DNA of 64,000 nucleotides from Epiperipatus broadwayi. Lineage: Eukaryota; Onychophora; Udeonychophora; Euonychophora; Peripatidae. The position numbers and the translations under genes were made by a program. Below the pieces are notes generated by a model. It did not search any database. It saw nothing but the letters and a program-made list of their open reading frames with translations, and was not told where the DNA came from. Below are positions 25,601 through 40,600 of this stretch, piece after piece. Location: contig JAQFVV010006311.1 in assembly GCA_028023455.1 (NCBI GenBank), positions 2,094,147 through 2,158,146 on the forward strand, read 5' to 3'. The number at the start of each line of letters is the position of its first letter. Within the stretch, counting starts at the first letter, position 1.

Positions 25601-28600
25601 CTATACTGGAATAACATTTCCATCTTCTTTCTATCACAATCTGAATTTATCTGCAAATCTGGCTTTTGTTCACGATCATTATCATAATTTAGGCATTACT
25701 TGACGAGTATCATCAAGGAAAAGTTACAGGGATATACCCTGTCACTGTAATTAAGATGATTAACCCAGATCAGTACATCATCCTCACCTTGTAATGCCTA
25801 GACAAATCAAAGATCATATGAATTATTTCCAGATGAAACATATCATGGACTGATTTATGCCAACTTGATAATCTTTCAAATTAAAAAAGTTGAACTCTCT
25901 CAAAGTTTTTAATAAATAATAAGGAACAAAATATTAATACTTTTTATAACTTTTATGTAGTAATAGTTTTATTTTATTTTGAATGCATACCATATTAAAA
26001 TATACATTTTAATATCTGACATATTATTTGTAGTTGAAAATTTTTATTATTGAAGGTCCAAGACAGGGTTTCATGTGCTCTTTAAATGGCGTTATTTAGT
26101 AGAAACTTTTCCAGATATTTGTAATTTAATTTAGCACTTAAATTAGTTTATTGTAGTTTTTTTAATTGTTGCTAGTATTATCATCATAAATCATTATTAA
26201 CCTACTGCAGGTTGAAAGTAAGATTTTAATTGGCCATCTATTATCATCTCTTCTAGCAATATGTTTGGCCCAACTCCACTTCAGTCTTTTAAATCTTTCA
26301 ATGATGATAGTAACACCTGTTTGTTCTTTTACTCATGTATTGAATTTTTGACCTCTTCTTGTTATTCTAACAAGCATCTCTCCATACTTTTTTGAGTGGT
26401 TTGAAGTCTGACCCAACACATTTAATAAAAACCTTCCTTTTCAAGCACATAAGCATATTTCCTTTTAATAAGTTATTTCTACCAAAAGCACTCCAACCAA
26501 GTTTAATTCTGTGATTAATTTCAATTCATTCATTATGTTTTCATGTATAGTAATAATCTGACCAAGGTATTTGTAATTGTTAACTTCTTCTAACTCATCA
26601 TTATCAATCTTTATTTTCATCTTTTATAAAAATCTATTGAACATTACTTTAGTCTATTTAAAATTTACTTTTAGTTCTACTTTCTTACTTTCATTTGATA
26701 ACTCTTGCAACATTTCCTGAAGCTGAAGCATTATTTGCAAAAGCAACTCCATCATTTGCAAAATCTAATTGACTTAAGTATTCTCCGTTTGCTTTTATTC
26801 TTTCAGCTTCCTATTTTAATCCACAAAATACTTCTTATAGCACTGCTGTAAAAGGTTTTGGAGATATGGAATCACCCTGTCTTAGCCTCTTCTCAATATT
26901 AACCTTCCTAGTATCATTATGTAATCTAATTGTTGCTGTTGCATTTTTATAAATATTCTTTAAAATATGACAATATCCTGGATCTATACCTTGATGATCC
27001 AATGCTTTAATCACTGAATAAATATTTATAGAATCAAATGCCTTTTCATAATCTACAAATCAAAAGCATAATGGCAACTCATATTCATTTTCCCTTTCTA
27101 TAACTTCTCTCAATACATGGATATGGTCTACTGTAGTAAAACCACTTTCCAGCTTGTTCTCTTGGTTGATGGAAATCCATTGTTCTCTGTAGACGAGTTG
27201 TAATTATCTTGGTAAACATTTTTTTACTAAACTGATAAAAGTCTGTTAGCTCTGTATTTTCTAATATTTTTTTTATCACTTTCTTTAAATATTAATATTA
27301 ATACTGCATTCTTCCAATCATCTGGTACATCTTTATCATTTAGACATTTGGTATATTACTTTGTCAACATTTTTTCTGTTTCTTCACCTGCTTCTTTTAA
27401 GATATCAAATATAATTCCATCATCCCCTGGAGCTTTTCCTTTCTTCATAAATTAACTTGCATGTCTCACATCATTTAAAATCTTGGGAAATTCAGAAGAT
27501 ATAATAATTGTACGAGGTAATTGTTCTTTATTATTATATAATTCTTAATAGAACTCTTCTACCCATTTCATAATTTCATTTCTTTTTTTAGTGAAAGTTC
27601 CATCTTTTTTTTATTGCTGATATAAGTTTTCTACCAATACTAAAATGTTGTTTTACATTCTTGAGACTTGTATTTTTTTCAACAGTTTTCCTTGCTAGTT
27701 CACAATTATACTTTCTTATATCATTATTATCTCTCTTGTGCACCATTTTACAAAATTTGAAATATTCAATTCTTTTTAATGCATCTATTTTATATATTTT
27801 CATATTTCTTTTTTTCTTCATAAATTATCTAGTTTCGGCAGAAATTTTATTGTTCCATTGTTGCTTTTTTCTACCAATTATCTTTGTTGTTGTTTTTAAA
27901 AGTGTATTAGTATTTTTTTACTAATTTTATTCATATCTGAATCATGTTCAAAATCTGCTAATATTTGAAACTGATTTGTAAGTTCTAATTTAAATTCATT
28001 AGAGTGTTTCTGAAGATTAGAAATGTTAACTATTAATATAATTTTGCATTAACATTTATCTTACATCTCACTAATTGATGATTACTTCCTTTGTTTAATT
28101 TATTAAGAACATTACAATCTTGAAATTATGTATTTTCTGCTAGTTGAAATATAATCCAATTCTGCTGTATCTTCATTTGGATGCTTCCATGTCCATTTTC
28201 TTTTAACCTTTTTTTCAAAAAAAGAATTCATAATATAAAGTTTTTCTTTTTTGAAAACTCCACAAGTTCTATGTCCTTTCTCATTTCTACTATCATAACC
28301 AAATTTACCTACAGCACTTTCATTTGTTTACCAATTCTAGCATTAAAGTCTTCCACTTTTAGTCTGATCAAAAGCCTTTTGTATATCCATATTAAAATTC
28401 TTTACAACTTGATCACTATGAGACTTGTTGGGCATAAACCTAAATTATCTGTATTGTGTTTGGCTTGATTTACAGGTTCAGTTCCAAACCAACAGAAAAA
28501 GTAATAACAAACTACTCAACAATTAATAGGTATAATTTATTAATTACAAAAATATACACATGTTAATTAAACAATAATATAAATATAGTTTATACAATTA

Positions 28601-31600
28601 ATGATGAGTTAATTGTACCGAGTGATGGAACTCACTTTTAGCTATATGATTAATCTGCCCCACGAGTTCAAGTAAGACTCTTCTGGCTGTACTGGATAGC
28701 TTGCCTCAAGTCAGCTCTAATTTGGACTCTTCCAGCTGTATACAGACAGCTTGCCTCCAGTCAACTGCTATCGTAGCAGTTTTCAGTCCTAGGGGGACTT
28801 GCCTTGACTAGTGAAGACACCCTTGCTGTAGGCAGAGGTTTCACTGGAGAGCATTTTCAGTCATTCAGGTTGACACAAGTTAACGCTCTTTGTCTTGCCT
28901 TTAAAAAGGCTGACTATTTATTGTCAGATACCTTACCTTATTGGGAACAGTCAAATTCAGAGTGTGAACCCCAATGAAGGATTTATCCCCATTGGATAGC
29001 AACTGGGTGCCAGCCAATCAGGCAAGGAATCTGGACCAGTCCACTTCTAAAGACAAGGTCAGATATGACAATCTGCATTTGATATCTGTTATTAAATTGA
29101 ATAACTAATCTTGCCACTCTATCCAGTACAAACCATCAATCTCCACAATGTTGTTCTTCCACTTTTTTTTATTTATAATGAATCCTATTTCACTTGTACT
29201 TCCAATATTTGTGCCTTTGTAGTATAGTACCAAATGGCAGCCTAGATCTGCAACAGGGGATTCTTACCATCCTCCACTTTTAGACACCAAACTCCACCTA
29301 ACTGATGAATTTACAGCCTTCTGGAATAAGGACCATGATTCAATTTTGTCTGTCACGATTGTATCTAGTAGGAAATTTTTTTTTCTTCCACACACACATT
29401 CTGCCGATCACGCAACTGAGAAAAAGGACCAGGTTGTTTCTTGATCTTAAACTCAGAGGTAAAAAGCCAATAAATTTACTATGCTGGTGAATGCATGTTG
29501 ATGCTAACATAACTTCGTTAGAACTTATTTCAGCAGCTTCCAAAAGAGATTTTTATTGGCATAAAATTTATTTTAAACATAGTACAATCGAGATTCAAAA
29601 TAATTTCATGAATACTTACTATATTATTAGTTATGATTTACTCACTGTTCATTGACTAGCTTGCATGATACTCTGTAAAAAAAAACATAAATACACATTA
29701 ATACATATTCTCTTTTGGAATGAACATTTTGCCTAAAAATTGCTCTTTTCTTTTTATATTTTTTTTTTTTATGGAAATATACCAACTTTAAATAAACAGC
29801 TGGAGTTTCCCCAAGAAATTAATAAAATTAATGTTTATAAATAAAAGAATTATAATTTTAATTTTATTTCTATTTACATTTTTAGATTTGCCTTTGAATT
29901 AGTTTGTTTTAAACACCTCACAAATGAAGCCCAATGTGAAAAGATTTTTTGTATAAATTTGCTCTAATTAGTTTTTATCGTTTAAAAAACAATAGATTTT
30001 ATTAATTGATGATATGTATGTGGGTCTTATATGCACATACATATGTAGGTATAAACATATAGAAAGAAAAAGTAATAAGTTTAATAAAAGAATTTTAAAA
30101 GATTTATTCTTTTAAAATTAGTAAGTAAAAGATTTATAACTTTAAGATTAGAAAAAGATTATTCTCTAAAATGAATACCAGTCTAATTAATGAGAGGAGA
30201 ATAAAACAATTAAAAGAATTTGAGTTAGATTTCCTTTATAAGATAAACAACAAACTATAAAAATAACATTAATTAAAGTCAGAAAGATAACGATGTAAAT
30301 TCTTGTATGGAGATTAAAAAGAAGAATCACCTCAGTAGATGGACAGGAATACTAGCCAATCAATTTCAAGAATTGAACAATGAATTCCTTAGTACTAATT
30401 TGATAAACAAAAAGACAATTGATTCTTGGAGTTTCACCTGTGCACACGGACATATATATTGGAGCAGATCATCTCCCATGGCATAGTGACTTCAAGTGCA
30501 GAGAACTGCCCTCCGAACATATGGACAGTCAACTAGAACTCTTACAGCTCGTACTGATCTAAATTATTATTTATGTATGCCTTTGGGCCTTATTATGTTA
30601 AATGATTATATATATGTAGATAGTTAAAATGCTGTGAAGGATCATATGTTAAATTATCTAAATATTAACTATTAGTAGTGATTAGTACTCATGGGAAGTG
30701 CATCCTTAGATTAGTTAGATATAGCAATTGGTGCAATCACAGTCTTGATTCAAACCATTAATTAAAATAATAGTTAAATTTAGGTGAAAGACTGGGCAAT
30801 GCAAATAGAAATCGGTGAATCAGTGAGACAAGTAGTTGGCCCCTGTATGTTCACCATGTAGGAAAATACTTATTTATTAATAAAGTAAAAGATGATAAGT
30901 AAGTATAAGATTGCTTCATTATTATGCTTTGCTGGGAAAGGAGTTATTGAGATATCCAACAGGCTCACTAAACCTCTAATTCCTGAAGGTTGTACATAAG
31001 ATCAGCTTAAAGAGAGTTTGTCAAACCATTTTAATCCCCAACCTTCTAGGAATATTGTTAGACTGAAATTCAGAGCTCAGAATTGATGTTGGGATGAAAG
31101 TATAAAAGATTACAATAGTGCTCTTCATAATCTAGCAAAGAATTGTATCTATGGATCATTCCTAGACAAAACCCTGCTGGAACAATTTTTTATGTTATGT
31201 GTAATGATAGTTTACGCCAATAATTATTGACTATTAGTGATTTAAATTATAGAGGCTCTAAAATATGGGGTAGCTTATGAACTTGTGCTTGATAAATCTT
31301 GAAAATTTGCAGAGTTCAAGATTAATAGCAAATTGCAAGCAGATGTTTGTAAAACCATAAAGAAAGAGTGGTCAAAAAGTAATGAAAATAGTGCTAACAG
31401 TAAAATCACATTTATATGTTTTTGATGTGGGAAAAAGGGCCACAAAGCCATCAACTGCTTTCATAAATGAGAACGCTGCAATAATTGTAAAAAAAAAAAA
31501 AAGAGCACATGGAAAAAATGCATAAAGAAAAACGTAATGATTCCAACAAAGAAAGTAAGAATTATAAACATTTATATCAGGGCCAAGCAATTTAATATAT

Positions 31601-34600
31601 CAATATTAAAAAAATGTCCACCTATGATGACAAAATTATGTTAAAACTAAAGCTGTGTGATCAGCCCATATCAATGGAGATCGACAGTGGTAGAAGAATA
31701 TCATTGATATCAGTTCGCAATTGATATACTGATACTTCAAAGTGTAGGAAAAGACCTATTATACAAAAAAGTAACCTAAAAGCATTAGATATGAACAGTA
31801 ACACCATTAGAATAAAGGGTATAGTTGAAGCACTAATACATGGAAGTAAGGACAAAATTAATGTACTACCATCATATGTAATAGATGCCCCTATCAAACC
31901 CATATTAGGATGAGATTGGTTCAGCACAATGGGAGTATAAATAATAATGGCTAAAAAATTAATAACCCTGACAGAAAAACACTTTCTGCGGGGATTAAAA
32001 TGAATCTGGCTAGAATAAATATACTCAGAAAAATCTTTCCAGCAGCTAGTAATTAACAAACTCAGGTCAGAGAAGGTCCATGATGACCAGAAATATAAGG
32101 AAATAAAATACAAAGACATATGAGTAAAACATAAAATTCTAGTAGTTGGACAGTCGAAGACAGTGGCTACCAATGGATTATGAAGCAGATTCGAGAAGGC
32201 TGGCTGAAGAAATGTCCTAGTTTTCTTTATAAAAAACTATGGAATGCCCGGAAGCAACTATTGGTATGCAAAGGTTGCATTATGAAAGACAATTATTCAC
32301 TGATTCCAGTCAAGGGTAGGCATCATACAGTAAAGTGGCTGCATAATAGTCTGTGAGATATCAGCAAAGCAAAAGCTCTAGCACTTAGTCATGAGTGGTG
32401 GCCAGATATTAGCATAGACATGAAAAATAAAAATAATGATTGTGATTTTCAAACAACTATATTTCCTGAGAATGCACCTAATGAGTTGAAGCATAATTCA
32501 CAACAGCGTGCTAAAAGCAAGATAAAAAAAAACATATATTCTAATAACTCGTAGTAAATTCAGAGATTAAAACCGCATCACTGAACTTGGGGGAAGTAAT
32601 GATATAGTTTAATAAATTAAAGGAATTTTAAAAAACTTATTCTTTTAAGATTAGAAAAAGATTATTTTCTACGATGAATACCAGTCTAATTAATGAGAGT
32701 AGAATATGTTGTTAATGAAATAAAATAATTAAAGGAATTTGAGTTAGATTTCTTTTATAAGATAAATGACAAACTATAAAAATAACTCATTAAGTCAGAA
32801 AGATAATGATATAAATTGTTGTATAGAAATTAAAATAAAGAATCACCTGAGTGAATGAACAGGAGTACTAGCGCATCAATTTCAAGGTTTGTGGAATGAA
32901 TGCCTCAGTTCTAATTTGATGAACAAGAGGACAGTATATTCTTGGAGCTTCACCTATGCACATGGACATATATATTGCGCATATCGTCTCCCATGGCACA
33001 GTGACTTCAAGTGCAGAGAACTGGCCTCCGAACATTTTAACAATCAGCTAGGATTCTTACAGGTCATACTAATCTAAATTATTATTTATGTATGCCTTTG
33101 AGCTTATTATTTTAAATGGTTGTATACATGTAAATAGTTAAAATGCTATTAAGGATCGTATGTTAAATTATCTAAATATTAACTGTTAGTAGTGATTTGT
33201 ACTCGTGGAAGTGCACTCTTAGATTACTAGACTAGCAATTGAATTTTGGTAATTTTTTTATTATATATATATATATATATAAATAGCATATTATCCAGGT
33301 TCATCCATGTATATGATTTATTGTACTAAAGAACTAATATTTTGGATGGATCACACTGGACATCAACTGCAATGATTTTTTAAAAAAAAAAATAGCTGTA
33401 GAGTTTCTATAAGCATTGATGTATAACAAGATTGAAAGTTTTACTAATAGAAAACAGATACAGAAAATTCTAAAAATGTAAAGGTTAGGGTTGAATAATA
33501 GAAACTTTCAACATTGTTATACATCAATACTTATAGTGTCTATATAATCTTTTTTTTTTTTATAATGATGTGATCCAGTCAAAACATTGGTATGTTAGTA
33601 CTACAAATAATACATGAATGAACCCGCATAACATGTCATCAATATCTGTAGCATGTAAAAATCTTCATTAACCCAGATATATACACCTGATTTAAAAGTT
33701 TTTAAGATTAAACCATAAGCAATATTTATGAATAATTAATAAAACTAAAATATAATTTATTTAAATAATTAATTGAAATAATAATTAATATTTTTATATT
33801 TTTGCTCTTTGTCTACGTAATATTTTATGTACATTTATCCATAAAGAATGCTTAATTCTCCAATCTTATATATACCATGTCCATTTACATCTTTTTTTAC
33901 AGTGACTACAAATTACTAATTTAATATTTTTTTAAATATATCATTGTTATGATATATAATAAGATATAGTTTTTTTTATAAGGAATATTGAGATACCTTT
34001 TTTAAATATTTATAAAATATTAATCAATTTGAGCTCTGATTTTGTATTTTTAAGAAGTGGAAAAAATGTGAATCGGTGTTGAAAATATATTTTCAAGTAT
34101 TATTTTTGAAGACTTTTCAGTCTTATTAATAGTAAAATTAATGAAAGTCAACCAGATTTTTTAAAGACTTCTAGTGGATATCACTATATTGTTATGCTCA
34201 CTTTTATCATCTTTTGTGGAAAGCATAATTAGTTTTATTCATTATTTGAGATTGTTATATAAGTAGAAAACTGAAAAATTTATAATTGAAGAGTTCAAAA
34301 TAAAATCAGTAAATCCTACATCGACATGGCACTAGATATTAACAGTATTCTAGTAATGATAAATAAATGGCTGATCATTTCTTTATATGTATGTTAATCT
34401 CATATTGTTTTCAATCATCATAATATTTGCAGAAAATGCAAATTTTATATTTTGTGGTATTTATAATAACACAATTTTTTTAATTATAAAAAATTAAAGG
34501 AGCTGATTTGTTTTTTTTTACAAATTAGCAAAGTATTTTCAAAGAATATTTATATCAATTTTGCTTTGCTTCTTTATAGGATTCTGAACTCTTTATTTAT

Positions 34601-37600
34601 GGTCACCCTATCTAATGTACATAAATAAAAAGTATTTGACTCTAGTATATACTTTGTGTTATGTAGATATAAATACTATTCTATTTGATTTTTTAAAAAT
34701 ATAATAATGTTCTTTTCATGATTTTTTTGTTGTATTTTTTTAAAATTAATTATTGTTTTTAATTGTCATATAATATAATGCTTGATATCCTATTAGTATT
34801 GTATTATTATTTGGAAGGAGAAGGTTAATAATCAAATATGATATAATTATATCATAACGTAGATTGCAAGACTTGTTTAAAACTGGATCTAATATAAAAT
34901 CTCATGCAAGAAGAGAGCTTATAAATCGGTTACAAGAACTAGATGAACAAATGATTACCATTGAACAAATTTCAGATTATTTGCAGCAAGAATTTAGCCA
35001 GAGAAAAGAAGTAAGTTTACTTTCTGTAATTTTCAAAAATTAACTTAATTTTGTAAAGTAAAAAATTGTTTCCATTTTCAATAAAATTGTTGTTTCTCTC
35101 TTTGTTTAATTTTGATCTGTCTGTACTTCTATTTTTTTTTATATACGTTTCATTTTGATCTGTCTATATATATATTTTTTTATATACATATATGTATTTA
35201 TTTACCTGTGTATCACTTGTGAATCCTATTAAGATATGTTTACATTCATGATATACAATACCATATTGTGAATGCCTTCTGATTTATTGCAGTGATTATT
35301 TATTATAATATTGTTAGAATTGATGACATCGAAGAATATGTTAAATGAAAAGGATAATTTCTGAAATTAACAATTTTAATAATAGACCATTGTGTTTCAA
35401 TATATACTTTTTCAGAGTCAGCAATTATGAACATCTAAAAAGCAAATTGTATTTCTAACTAAAAAGAGAACTTAGTTTTGTATATCATATATATCATATT
35501 GTGTAAACTCTTACAATATATTATATATTCTTCTCACTAGTATCAATAATGCAGAATACTATCAAAGGCTAGGTACTGTTTTTGACACAAACAGTCTTTT
35601 AATGTATGCCTCTTTTCCTTCTTCATTCACTCAAGTTGTTATAGGGTGTGGGTGTCCTGAGCCTCTCATGCTATCAGACATCTTATAATAATTGTGACAA
35701 TGAGATTGGATGTTTATGCAACAACATTTCCATATTTAATCATATACATAGCATTTCTGACTACAATATTCCTTTTTCTTCTTTTTCTTTTTTTTTTTTT
35801 TTAGCTGAAGCCCTTGAAAATTAAGAAAGCAGTGATGGTAATAGATTTAGTAAGCTAGCATGAAACTGGAGTTTGGTCTGACAAAATTTGTATGTTTAGA
35901 CAGCACTAAAAGCTTAGAAAATATGGTCAAAAATGGTCTGTCTCACACAACTGGCTAGATTGTTGACCCTGGTGGATTACTTATTTTAGTAGTAGATATA
36001 ATAATATCAATAGTGGTGGTTAAATAAAGGTACTCTTTGTGAAATTCATCTCCCAGAGGAAGAATATTTATAATAAATGAATGGATACAAATTTTTTTGG
36101 AAAGGCAGTTTGGTCAGTGAAAGAAAAAATGCTTAGTGTTGGATTTACAGCAACATCTAATTTAGTATTTTCGATTATTGGAATTCCTCGTAACAGTGAA
36201 CGACTAATAATGATCTTAAGTCTTGCCTTGCATAATGGTATTTTTTTCTTGGAAATTTTAATGAAGGTATTGGTACAAATAATAGACTTTGGCCAAAAGT
36301 TATTGGAAATAATGGTAGTAAGACTGTAAATTTAAATGATTTGTTATTATTGAATTTATGCTCAACACATGGATTGACTATCACAAATATTTTGTTTAGC
36401 AAAAAAATCACTATCGAGTAACATGGATACACTATGCTTAAAACAATGGCATTTAATAGGTTATTTTATAGTTAGGAATCAGAGTGCAAGAAAAGTTTAC
36501 TTTACACAAGCATTTAGGAGCTCATATTATTGAGTAAATTATAGATTAATATACTCCAAGATTAAATGATAGTTGCATTAAAAGAATGGATATTATTTCA
36601 TTCAAATTCACAAGAAAATTGATGTTTGTTCTTTAAAAGAATCTACTATACATACTAAATTTCAACAGTTATTAAGTTCTAAAATTGTTAATTTGAATCT
36701 TCAGGTCTGTCATATTACTGAGGCATGAAATTCTCTTAAGGAGTGTGTTATGCATACAAGTAAATCTATTCTTGGGTTTATTGAAAACTGTGACAATGAT
36801 CTTATTATTAATGATTTATTTAAAAGTAAATCCTCGCTTTTTCTGTTTGGCAAAATAATAGATTCATATGGAATTTCATAAGTAAATATAAAGATCTGAA
36901 GGCAGAAGTTCAATGACTGATAAGAAGCCTAAAAATGATTGATGGATTAAAACTGCAAAAAAGATCAGATATTTGAAAATTGTGATCATTGTAAATTTTT
37001 TTATTGATGTACTGAAAGCAATATATGATATGAGAAAGAGTATCACAATCCTGCTAAAACTGCAAAGAAGATCAGACATTTGTGGATTGTGATTATTCTA
37101 GATATCTTTTTATTTTGATGCATTGAACACAATATATGAATATGAAAAATGTATATCACAATCCTATTAAATCCAACAATGTCATTTTTGTATATGATGA
37201 CAATAATATTTTGAATGGGTGGAAAGAGTATTTTAATCATCTTTTGAATAATGATAAAAAAAATGAGATGACAACTTTTAATGATATAACCATTTTGTCT
37301 ACTCATTTAGATTTTTTATCAAGATTAATGAAGTCAAAACAATTCTTTATAATCATAAAAATGGAAAAGCTATAGGTCCTGATAAATATTCTGGAGAAGT
37401 TTTAAAAATACAGTGGCGATATGTTTGCTTCAAAAATATTGAAATTTAATATGAATATCTAGATCCATATTGTTTTAATTTTTAAAAACAAAAGGAATAG
37501 ATAGTAGTAATTATTGTGGAATATCATTATTATTCACTATAGCAAAAGTACTATAAGAATTTTATTGAATAGAATGCTTCCAGTTATAGATGAATGGTTA

Positions 37601-40600
37601 CCAGAGACTCATTGTGGTTTTAAAAAATCAAGAAGCACTATTGTTATGATTTTTGTCGCAGGCAAATGCAAAAAAAAGTGTCAAGAACAAAGGAATTGAC
37701 TTATATAATATTGCTTTATATATTTGGTCAAAGTATATGATTTAGATAATAGGACAGATCTATCATATTGTTGAAATTAGTAAATTGTCCATCAAAATAT
37801 ATTCATATTATACAGTTTTTACATGATGGAATGACAATAAGTAGTGTTACTGCCGATGGAAAATCTGAGGTATTTGAAATGAATACTGATGGAAAACAAG
37901 GATGTGCATTTGCTCCAACATTGTTTTCAATTTTTATGATTGTGGTCTTCGGAATTGTTTATTAATCAAGATACGATACAGGTTTGATGATGGAATGTTT
38001 AATTTGAATCAATTAAAAATGAAAACAAGAACTTCTGGATTTACAAGGTGCTGATGATTATGCTATTTTTTTTTTTTTTTCAGTTCAAAAGATGATATAC
38101 AGAATGCAGTTAATGTTTTGAATGCAACATATAAAGATTGTTTTATTAATTAATAGTCAAAAATTTCAAGTTCTTTATCAGCTAGTGCTTGGATAATTAT
38201 CAATTTGAGAATGTAAACCAGTTTAAATAACTTTATAGTTTTATAAATAAAATAGTAGACTTAGATGTTGAAATGCAACATAGACTCCAATTTTCTGCTA
38301 TAGTTTTTGATAAGTTGAAAGAATATTTCATCATTGAGAAATAACTACTGAAACTAAGTTAGATGTATATACAGAGTTGTTTGGAAGTGAAACTTCAATA
38401 CTCTATTAATGCACTATAAAGGCACTAGATTTAAGGATGCTGCTTCAAATTTGAAAAATGCAATGGTAAAATCATAAAACCAATTAATATGTTTTTCAGC
38501 TAGCTGGTTTTGATACTATTGAGTCCATTATAATAAAATCAGACCATGGATTGATTTGATCATGCAAAATGACTAAAGGAAGATTTTCTAAAAGAATGCT
38601 TTATGGCAAATTTGAACATGATTTGCATAGGAGAGATAAACCCCAAACTATGTTATAAAGATTATTTCAAACGTATTTTTAAGAAATGAAATGTCAATTG
38701 TTTTCATTGGGAAGATATAGGAGAGAATAGAATATATTGTGGAGTTATAATTAAACATGGTGTTGAAATATTTAAAATAGAAATATTTTCTATTCAGATA
38801 ACTAAAAAAAAAACATTGTAAAATATCAAGTTAACAAAAATTGACCAATAGGTTCTATGCATCAACATATTTGTGGTTCAAAGATTGGTTTGTAAAGTCA
38901 TTGCAAAACTCATTACTAAGTAGTTTTTTTCTTGGAATTATTTTTGAGTGTCTGTTTTATTATTATTATTATTATGATTAATAATAATAAAATATAACAA
39001 TATTAATTATAAACTTGATTAAAAAACTAATTATTTTGATCAGCCTTAATTTTTTTTATTTTATTTGCTTGTTTGTTTTTAAGAAAAGGAAAATATATTA
39101 ACTACCATTTACAAATGGTGCAAATTACAGATTTCAATATTGTACCGGTCAAAAAGAAGCCAACACATCAACAAACCCAAACTCAAAGTCGGATTCAAAC
39201 TCAGTCGGTTCAAACTGAATTCAAACCCAACTCACAAGCTCAGATCAAATCAATGGATGACATATATCGATGGTACATGACTATGCGCCAAGGAACTAGC
39301 TCAACGGATGATGATGATTAATGAGACCCCTGATTTAACTCTAATGAAGTATAATAAAATAACTAAGAATCTTTATAAGTCAACTCATATATATATATAT
39401 GTGTTCGGGTTGCCAATACAGACCGCGAGCATTAATATTAAAAATAATTATTGAATAAGAAAGAAAGTTAAAAACCAAATGTGTTAATAAAATGTTTAAT
39501 AATAATAATAATTTTGTTCAACTTTTAGATTATGATATAGATTATCTCTAGTCTTTAAACGGAATTTATATTTACAATAAGAATGGCAGTCCTTAATATA
39601 TGCCAATACGATTACGCAATATTCTAGGAGAAATATATATATATATGCCCCGATGAGGAAGTAAAAGTAGATAAAGGTATTTGGCTGTGATAGAAATTAT
39701 GATTCAAATTCTAAAAGAAAGAATGTGAGATTTATTTTCACATTCGTAAATCAATTCACAAAGAGCAAGATACGTGTTTAGGGCATAACTTTAATATTTA
39801 ATAGAAAACTTACTTAATTATAAATAAACATGAATTTGTTCGACTTTAAAAAAATCAATTCATCACGATTTACGAGCATGAGAGCGGGCTTTACTGGAAC
39901 TGAGAAATAAACGGTACTGACGACTTATGAGCTATAAGAATAAATATGAAAAATAATGGCTTGTCAGTGATTTGAGAAAATAGCAGGGCGCTTGTATTTG
40001 ACAAGTCTTTGATGCCCTATATGAAGGATTCATAGAACACGGAAAACCAGGTTGGGTCGTAGCCTCGAACCTTTGATGTTCCAAATATAAAACGAGCAAG
40101 TGAGGAAGTACTTTCTTCCTATGTAATTTAACGAACAGTAATATCACCGAGGACAAGCCTATGAAGCAGGAGATGGCTTGCGTTAGCAATGTTTGGAAAA
40201 ATGATGACTTGGTAATCATCTTTTAATTAATAATAAAACCCATTTTATATAACGAATGCTCTACGTGATGACCTGATCAAGTTAAATTAAAGTCAAACGT
40301 GCTTTAATCAAGAAATATTTAATGCAATTAGAAAATACTTTAATTATACCCTAAATCTCATGCCCTCCCTGAATATTAATAGAAAGTATAACATTTGAAT
40401 TAGAATATATATATATTCATTTAATTCCTTTATCGACCTTTTTGTGAAACAATATATTAATGTGAATAAATAACTATTATAAATTCAGTAAAGTGGCCAG
40501 GAGCATAGGTTAAAAATTGAGCTAATAATTTGTTGTTATTAGCCATTAATAAAATAGCAAAAATTGTACAAATCCTTCAACTCGATAATTAATAGAACTG

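Noticed and set aside
27588-27924. Overlapping ORFs on both strands
   Set aside because: They lie inside the decayed RTE copy 3. The minus-strand one is a fragment of its linker region, not a separate gene.
31661-32173. 170-codon minus-strand ORF, the second longest in the window
   Set aside because: It is the antisense shadow of the protease region of the LTR element and has no domain of its own.
39073-39321. Alternative last exon of the host gene
   Set aside because: The only acceptor in frame needs phase 2, but exon 9 ends in phase 0.
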